Origin: Thiobacillus denitrificans
GTDB lineage: Bacteria; Pseudomonadota; Gammaproteobacteria; Burkholderiales; Thiobacillaceae
Assembly (NCBI GenBank): GCA_002424845.1
Contig: DILD01000093.1
Location: forward strand, 1-28,315
DNA: 28,315 nt
Direction of reading: 5' to 3'
The notes beneath the pieces are model-generated. The model saw only the letters and a list, made by a program, of their open reading frames with translations. It was not told the DNA's origin and searched no databases. The position numbers and the translations under genes are program-made. This document shows positions 23,424 to 28,315 of this stretch, piece by piece; the first letter of the stretch is position 1; each line of letters opens with the position of its first letter.

Positions 23424-23494
23424 AATGCTTTTGAGCATGCCGGGCAGAAACGCTCGTCTGGTTCATCAGTTTCAAAAAACAATGGAGCAATGAA

Positions 23495-26400
23495 ATGAAC
23501 CGCATCTACCGATCGATCTGGAACGACAGGACGGGCACCTTTGTCGCTGTTCCTGAAACCGCCAGGGGCGCGGGCAAGAAATCGTCGCCTGGCGCTACTG
23601 CGGTGGCGAGTGGGGCGCGCTTCACGCTGAAGGCCCTGACAATTTCCCTGATGCTGTCCTTCGGGTCCAATGTCTACGCATTGCCCGTGGGGGGCGTCGT
23701 CACGGCCGGTGGCGCCAGCATTGGCAGCAGTCCAGGCAGCACGACCATCACCCAGTCGAGCCAGAATGTGGCGATCAACTGGCAGAGCTTCAACATCGGG
23801 CAGGGAGAGGCGGTGCAGTTTGTGCAGCCCAACAGCCACTCGGTCGCCCTCAACCGGGTGCTGAGTTCGGACCCTTCGAGTATCCTCGGCAGCCTGTCGG
23901 CCAACGGCAACGTGTTCCTGTTGAATCCGAACGGCATATTGTTCGGCCAGGGGGCGCAGGTGAACGTAGGCGGGCTGGTCGCGTCCACCCTCAATATCAG
24001 CGACGGCGACTTCATGGCCGGCAATTACACATTCTCCGGCGCAGGCAATGGAGCAATCCTCAACCAGGGATCGATCAATGCCGACGGCGGCTATGTAGCG
24101 CTGCTGGGCGCCAATGTCAGCAACCAGGGCGTGATCGTCGCAAAACTTGGCACGGTGGCGCTCGCGGCGGGTGACGCCATCACCCTCGACGTGGCCGGTG
24201 ACGGACTGCTCAACGTCACGGTAGATCAGGGCGCGGTCAACACGCTGGTACAGAACGGCGGCCTGATCCAGGCCGACGGCGGACACGTGCTCCTGACCGC
24301 CATGGCAGCGGGGAGTCTGCTGCAAAGCGCGGTCAACAACACCGGCGTGATCCAGGCGCGGAGCATCGAGAACCACAACGGCATTATCCGGCTGATGGGC
24401 GACATGCAAACGGGCACGACGAACGTGGGCGGCACGTTGGACGCGTCAGCCCCGAATGGCGGCGATGGCGGCTTCATTGAAACGTCCGCTGCGCATGTCA
24501 AAATTGCCGAGGGCACGATTATTAACGCGCAATCCGCACAAGGTAAGGCAGGCACCTGGCTGATCGACCCGTTTGACTTCACCATCGCAACTATTGGCGG
24601 CGACATGACTCCTACTGATCTCGCCTCTGCCTTGGCAGCGAACGTCATCATTTCCAGCAACGACGGCCTCGTCAGCGGCGTGGGCGGAAATGGTGATATT
24701 AATGTAAACGATGACGTCACCTGGAGCACGGCGACGACGCTGACCTTGAACGCCGTGCGAAACGTGAATTTGAATGCGAACATCACTGCCACCACCGGAA
24801 CTTTGGTATTGGATGCTGGAACCGATGTTATCGTGAACGCGATGCCCGGTACGGGCATTACTACGACCGATGGCAGTATTACCTGGAGCGCCGGGAACGA
24901 CATAATAGTGAATGCAGGCGTTGTCGGGGGCGTTACAGCGACGCGTGGAAATATCACCTGGGTCGCGGGGAACGACGTCACCATCGAGTCGGCCGTTACG
25001 GTGACCGATGGAGATTTTTCAGTGTGCTGCGGCCGTGATATAAACGTCGCGGCAGCCGTGACGACGACCAGAGGCGACGTTCTGCTGAATGCAGGACGCG
25101 ATATCAGCATTACGGCGGTCATGACGACGACCGATGGTCACGTCGTACTGCGTGCCGGCAGCGAGCCTTCTGCAGCGGTGCCGGGGCGCATCGGTGGCAC
25201 TGTGTTCTTTGGCCCTGGCATTCTTTACACCGTCTCAGGGGCTACTCCCGCTGTCACAGATGTCAAAATTTATTACACGCCGGACACATACAACACGCCG
25301 CATGATTATTCGGGCAACTTTACCGGGAACGCTAGCACCTATCTGACGCAATACATGCTGGTGTTCATGCAGGGGAACGACAAAACCTACGACGGCCTCA
25401 CAACAACAACCCTTACCTTTCGGGGCGACCCCACTTTCGGCGGCGTCAACGATATCTCGTTGGTCCCTGGTACTGCCGATTTCGATACCAAAGACGTAGG
25501 CACGGACAAGACAATCACCTATAGCGGCTATAGTCTTGATGGTGGAGATGCCGCGCAATTTTCCCTTTGGGCTGCGTGCAATGTTGCTGCTGGCAGCGGA
25601 GTCACCAGCGCCAGCATCACCCCGGCCGACTACACCATCCTGAGCGACAGCAAGCTATACGACGGCAACGCCAACTTCAGCGACGTCGCGCTGACCGGCA
25701 TTGCTGGAGAAAACTTCACCGTTGCCGGCGCGGTATCCAACAGCAAGGACGTCGCCACGGCCAGCAGCTTCATCAGCACCTCCGGCGCCATCACCGGATT
25801 GCTTGGCGCGGACACCGGCAACTACAACGCGCTGGTGCTGGGCGACCTGATCACCAACAGCGCCAGCATCACCCCGGCGCTGCTGGTGATAGTGGCGGAT
25901 ACGCAGAACAAAACCTACGGCGCGGCCGACCCCAATTTGAGCTATGTCGCTGGCGTGTTCCAGTTAGGCGACACAGCCGGTACGGTACTCAGTGGCACGC
26001 TCGATCGCGCGGCAGGCGAGACGGTTGCGGGCGGCCCCTACGCCATCACCCAGGGCAGCCTGCTCGCCAACAGCAACTACAGCCTGGTCTATACGGGCGC
26101 AGTGCTCAGCATTGATCCTGCGCCATTGACGGTGACGGCGAACGACGCCTCCAAGGTCTACGGCAGCACACTGGCGCCGTTCGCTGGCACCGAGTTCGCC
26201 TACACATCGACTCAAAATGGCGAGACGGTTGATTTCGTGGGCCTGGTGAGTGTTGCGGGTCCGGTGGAGAGGTCCCCGGTGCGCGTTTATGTTGATGACA
26301 TCACGCCCAGCAACGCCACAGGCGGCAACGGTTTTATTGCATCCAACTACGATATCACCTATGTGTCTGGCGACCTGACGATAACCCCTTTGACATTGAC

Positions 26401-26959
26401 CGGCAGCATCACGGCGGCCGACAAGGTTTATGACGCCAATAACTCGGCGACGATCCTGACCCGCACCCTGGACGGCGTGGTTGCCGGGGACGTTGTGAAC
26501 TATGTCGGCGGTACGGCGACTTTCGACACCCCGGCCGTGGGTGTCGACAAGACGGTGACGGGCACCGGTCTTGGCCTCGATGGTGCTGACTCGGGCAACT
26601 ACACGGTCAACTCCATCGCACTCACGACGGCGGACATCACGCCGATTCCCCCCAATGCTCCCCCCAGTGTTCTACCCAGTGGTCCGCCCAGTGGAATGTC
26701 GGGCACCTACACGCCGCCAGCAACGCTGATCTTGGTGCCGGACGCGACGCTGGCCGTCGCGCCAGACGTAATGCCTATCGTCGTGCTGGCAGGGACACCG
26801 GATGAACTGCTAAGCTTGGCGCCGGCTGAAAAGCCGGTTGCACCGCTGGTTGAAGAGCCCGTCATCGTGCCGGCTGTCGTGCCGGCTATCGTACCAGCCC
26901 AGACACCACCGGAAGAGTACGTGGCCCCCCATCGTCCGCGTAAGCAAGACCGCAATTGA
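23495..26959 (+). CDS. Two-partner-secretion (FHA-like) exoprotein with YDG/MBG repeats
   Basis: A 1154-aa secreted adhesin-like protein. It starts with an extended signal peptide region (MNRIYRSIWNDRTGTFVAVP) and a hydrophobic segment cleaved near NVYA-LPVGG. The TPS domain follows (about 63-330) with QSFNIGQGEAVQFVQP, SSILGSLSANGNVFLLN, NPNGILFG (144-151) and GGFIETS. Residues about 420-555 are tandem strands of roughly 22-30 residues (TTTDGSITWSAGNDIIVNAG and relatives), suggesting a beta-helix. Next come three YDG-type (DKTYDG 628, SKLYDG 718, DKVYDA 975) and two MBG-type repeats (NKTYGA 804, SKVYGS 885), then a Pro/Val-rich tail ending in a basic RPRKQDRN. TPS proteins are exported by a TpsB/FhaC pore, not present in the window. 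GGAG lies nine bases before the ATG. Role in attachment is inferred from family. Confidence 0.9.
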   Translation: MNRIYRSIWNDRTGTFVAVPETARGAGKKSSPGATAVASGARFTLKALTISLMLSFGSNVYALPVGGVVTAGGASIGSSPGSTTITQSSQNVAINWQSFNIGQGEAVQFVQPNSHSVALNRVLSSDPSSILGSLSANGNVFLLNPNGILFGQGAQVNVGGLVASTLNISDGDFMAGNYTFSGAGNGAILNQGSINADGGYVALLGANVSNQGVIVAKLGTVALAAGDAITLDVAGDGLLNVTVDQGAVNTLVQNGGLIQADGGHVLLTAMAAGSLLQSAVNNTGVIQARSIENHNGIIRLMGDMQTGTTNVGGTLDASAPNGGDGGFIETSAAHVKIAEGTIINAQSAQGKAGTWLIDPFDFTIATIGGDMTPTDLASALAANVIISSNDGLVSGVGGNGDINVNDDVTWSTATTLTLNAVRNVNLNANITATTGTLVLDAGTDVIVNAMPGTGITTTDGSITWSAGNDIIVNAGVVGGVTATRGNITWVAGNDVTIESAVTVTDGDFSVCCGRDINVAAAVTTTRGDVLLNAGRDISITAVMTTTDGHVVLRAGSEPSAAVPGRIGGTVFFGPGILYTVSGATPAVTDVKIYYTPDTYNTPHDYSGNFTGNASTYLTQYMLVFMQGNDKTYDGLTTTTLTFRGDPTFGGVNDISLVPGTADFDTKDVGTDKTITYSGYSLDGGDAAQFSLWAACNVAAGSGVTSASITPADYTILSDSKLYDGNANFSDVALTGIAGENFTVAGAVSNSKDVATASSFISTSGAITGLLGADTGNYNALVLGDLITNSASITPALLVIVADTQNKTYGAADPNLSYVAGVFQLGDTAGTVLSGTLDRAAGETVAGGPYAITQGSLLANSNYSLVYTGAVLSIDPAPLTVTANDASKVYGSTLAPFAGTEFAYTSTQNGETVDFVGLVSVAGPVERSPVRVYVDDITPSNATGGNGFIASNYDITYVSGDLTITPLTLTGSITAADKVYDANNSATILTRTLDGVVAGDVVNYVGGTATFDTPAVGVDKTVTGTGLGLDGADSGNYTVNSIALTTADITPIPPNAPPSVLPSGPPSGMSGTYTPPATLILVPDATLAVAPDVMPIVVLAGTPDELLSLAPAEKPVAPLVEEPVIVPAVVPAIVPAQTPPEEYVAPHRPRKQDRN

Positions 26960-27135
26960 GCGCGTTGGCGGCCCCGGTGGAAACAAACCATTGGTGTGCC
27001 CCATCATCGCCCCCGGCGGCCATGCTGAACATGGGGAAGCCAATAGGATCTACCTGGATGTGGCAAAACCAAGATAAAAATAATGACTTGATGATCAATG
27101 CATGTACGTAAATCCAGGATGTAAAAGGAAGTTGA

Positions 27136-27591
27136 ATGCGCTACTGGCTGATGAAATCCGAACCCTCCGATGTCTCGATCGACGATCTGGCCGCCATGCC
27201 CAAGCAGAGCGTGGCTTGGTACGGCGTGCGCAACTATCAGGCGCGCAATTTCATGCGCGACCAGATGCGGCCCGGCGACAAGGTGCTGTTCTACCATTCG
27301 TCGTGCGCCGAACCGGGCGTTGCCGGACTGGCCGAGGTGAGCGTGCTGGCGTATCCCGATGCCACCCAGTTCGATTCCGGAAATAAATACTTCGACCCCA
27401 AGGCCACGCCGGAAACGCCGCGCTGGTTCAACGTCGACGTCAAACTGGTGAAGAAGACGCGGCTGATGCCGCTGTCCGAAATCCGCGGCTACCCTGAACT
27501 CGCCAACATGCGCATCCTGCAGAAGGGCAATCGCCTGTCGATCACCCCGGTTGATCCGGCCGAGTACGCCTTCATCGTCAAGCACCTCTGA
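27136..27591 (+). CDS. EVE-domain protein (THYN1-like)
   Basis: A 151-aa single-domain protein of the EVE/PUA-like fold: MRYWLMKSEPSDVSIDDL, then WYGVRNYQARNFMRD, GDKVLFYHSSC, GVAGLAEV, YFDPKA and WFNVDVK, all conserved in bacterial and eukaryotic THYN1 homologues. EVE domains are thought to bind modified bases in nucleic acids; no enzymatic activity is expected. AAGGAAG precedes ATG 27136. Its stop overlaps the next start (TGATG), so it is co-transcribed with the TauE-type permease. It is far from the Dnd-like genes and looks like a core gene. Confidence 0.93.
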   Translation: MRYWLMKSEPSDVSIDDLAAMPKQSVAWYGVRNYQARNFMRDQMRPGDKVLFYHSSCAEPGVAGLAEVSVLAYPDATQFDSGNKYFDPKATPETPRWFNVDVKLVKKTRLMPLSEIRGYPELANMRILQKGNRLSITPVDPAEYAFIVKHL

Positions 27592-28315
27592 TGCCGGAAC
27601 TGGTCTCCGCGCTGTTCGCGGCCTACGTCGGCCTCGGTCTGGTGGTCGGCTTCGTCGCCGGCCTGCTCGGCGTCGGTGGCGGCCTCATCATCGTGCCGGT
27701 GCTGATCATGCTGCTGCACGCGAACGGCCTCGCTGCCGGCATGGAGCCGCAGCTGGCGCTTGGCACTTCGCTTGCCTCCATTCTGTTCACTTCGCTGTCC
27801 AGCGTGCGCGCGCATCATCGCCACGGCGCCGTCGAGTGGCCGCTGGTCCGCCGCATTACGCCCGGCATCCTTGCCGGCACCCTGGTGGGCGCGCTGCTCG
27901 CGGCGCAGATGCCGGCGCTGGTGTTGAAAATATTCTTTGTCGCCTTCCTGTTTTATGCGGCCACCCAGATGTGGCTCGACTTCAAGCCCGCACCGCATCG
28001 TGAACTGCCGGGGCGGGCCGGGACCACGCTGGCGGGCGGGGTGATCGGCGCGGTGTCGAGCTGGGTCGGCATCGGCGGCGGCACCCTGTCGGTGCCCTTC
28101 ATGCTGTGGCACAACGTCACGCTGCACCGGGCGATTGCCACCTCGGCCGCCATCGGATTTCCCATCGCCGTCGCCGGGGCGGCCGGCTACGTGCTGGGCG
28201 GATGGCAGGTGCAGGGACTGCCGGCCGGCAGCCTGGGGTTCGTTTACCTGCCGGCGCTCGCTGGTATCGTCGCCGGCAGCGTGCTGACCGCCCCGCTCGG
28301 CGCGCGCACCGCGCA
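27591..28315 (+). CDS. TauE/SafE-family permease, 3' end cut by the window
   Basis: The first 241 codons of an inner-membrane transporter with the two-fold repeat of TauE/SafE proteins: LGLVVGFVAGLLGVGGGLII and later SSWVGIGGGTLSVPFMLW, each with the Gly-rich GVGGG/GIGGG signature. About seven membrane segments are visible before the window ends. Members export sulfite, sulfonates or other organic anions, and the substrate cannot be told from sequence. The ATG shares one base with the EVE gene stop (TGATG). The alternative view as a generic DUF81 protein refers to the same family. Confidence 0.92.
   Translation, partial: MPELVSALFAAYVGLGLVVGFVAGLLGVGGGLIIVPVLIMLLHANGLAAGMEPQLALGTSLASILFTSLSSVRAHHRHGAVEWPLVRRITPGILAGTLVGALLAAQMPALVLKIFFVAFLFYAATQMWLDFKPAPHRELPGRAGTTLAGGVIGAVSSWVGIGGGTLSVPFMLWHNVTLHRAIATSAAIGFPIAVAGAAGYVLGGWQVQGLPAGSLGFVYLPALAGIVAGSVLTAPLGARTA

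Larger units (their letters stand above)
22775..23494. other. Gene-poor interval with hairpins and transposon debris
   Basis: About 720 bases without a credible intact gene. It holds the 13-bp perfect hairpin at 22837-22866, a looser inverted pair CGATGGT (22890-22896) and ACCATCG (22910-22916), the palindrome CCTCCGGAGG near 23150, the IS3 OrfA fragment at 23303-23423 and a small ATGCT-TTTG-AGCAT hairpin (23425-23438). Short open frames here have Arg/Cys-rich, unstructured-looking translations and no recognisable family. The stretch looks like a scar of past insertions and presumably holds the promoter of the exoprotein gene. Confidence 0.6.

Noticed and set aside
24780..25150. Periodic repeats resembling a repeat array
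   Set aside because: The periodicity is at the protein level (beta-helix strands inside the exoprotein) and varies at DNA level; not a CRISPR or DNA satellite.
27136..27591. EVE-domain protein as part of the Dnd-like defence system
   Set aside because: EVE domains can read modified DNA, but this one is a THYN1-like core gene over 20 kb away, coupled to a TauE permease.

Overview
The window reads as a chromosomal segment of a GC-rich proteobacterium, most likely a betaproteobacterium of the Nitrosomonadales type (Thiobacillus, Sulfuricella or Gallionella relatives). This is an inference from the gene mix: RegB/RegA redox regulators, a Cyc2-like outer-membrane monoheme porin, a NosA/OprC copper receptor, PCuAC, ThiC, UppP and ArgB. 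No rRNA, tRNA or CRISPR array was seen.

Layout. (1) 1-231: the 3' end of thiC, in which the third cysteine of the Fe-S motif is replaced by Phe. (2) 291-6765: an accessory island, visibly more AT-rich than its surroundings. It starts with a vapB antitoxin fused by deletion to a scrap of vapC. A tight four-gene minus-strand operon follows, resembling DNA phosphorothioation (Dnd) genes: dndC, a 76-aa small protein, dndD, and a DndE domain fused to an FtsK/SpoIIIE motor. A divergent XRE-type regulator and a perfect palindrome in the shared promoter region come next, then a Phd/RelE-type toxin-antitoxin pair. (3) 6834-11443: uppP; a Cyc2-like porin-cytochrome gene broken by one in-frame TGA; and a divergent OmpR/EnvZ-type two-component system with direct repeats in front of it. 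(4) 11448-13242: regB-regA on the minus strand, with a RegA-type inverted repeat upstream of regB. (5) 13351-18691: a copper block. A TonB-dependent copper receptor and PCuAC lie on the plus strand. Convergent to them is a minus-strand ECF sigma, zinc-finger anti-sigma and hvfA-hvfB-hvfC set, predicted to make a Cys-modified RiPP copper metallophore. (6) 18894-22774: argB and a CHASE-GAF-GGDEF-EAL cyclic-di-GMP protein. (7) 22775-23494: a gene-poor stretch with a 13-bp perfect hairpin and a frameshifted IS3-type OrfA fragment. (8) 23495-26959: a large two-partner-secretion exoprotein with YDG/MBG repeats. (9) 27136-28315: an EVE-domain protein overlapping a TauE/SafE permease that runs off the window.

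How the parts fit. The strongest candidates for something unusual are the stripped-down Dnd-like operon (no dndA, dndB or recognisable restriction genes; DndE welded to a DNA motor; its own regulator and operator) and the copper block, where uptake receptor, periplasmic chaperone, RiPP metallophore genes and an ECF/anti-sigma pair sit together beside the RegBA redox regulators. Three point-like or deletion defects (thiC Cys to Phe, vapBC deletion, TGA in the cytochrome) suggest either real decay or base-calling errors and need read-level confirmation.
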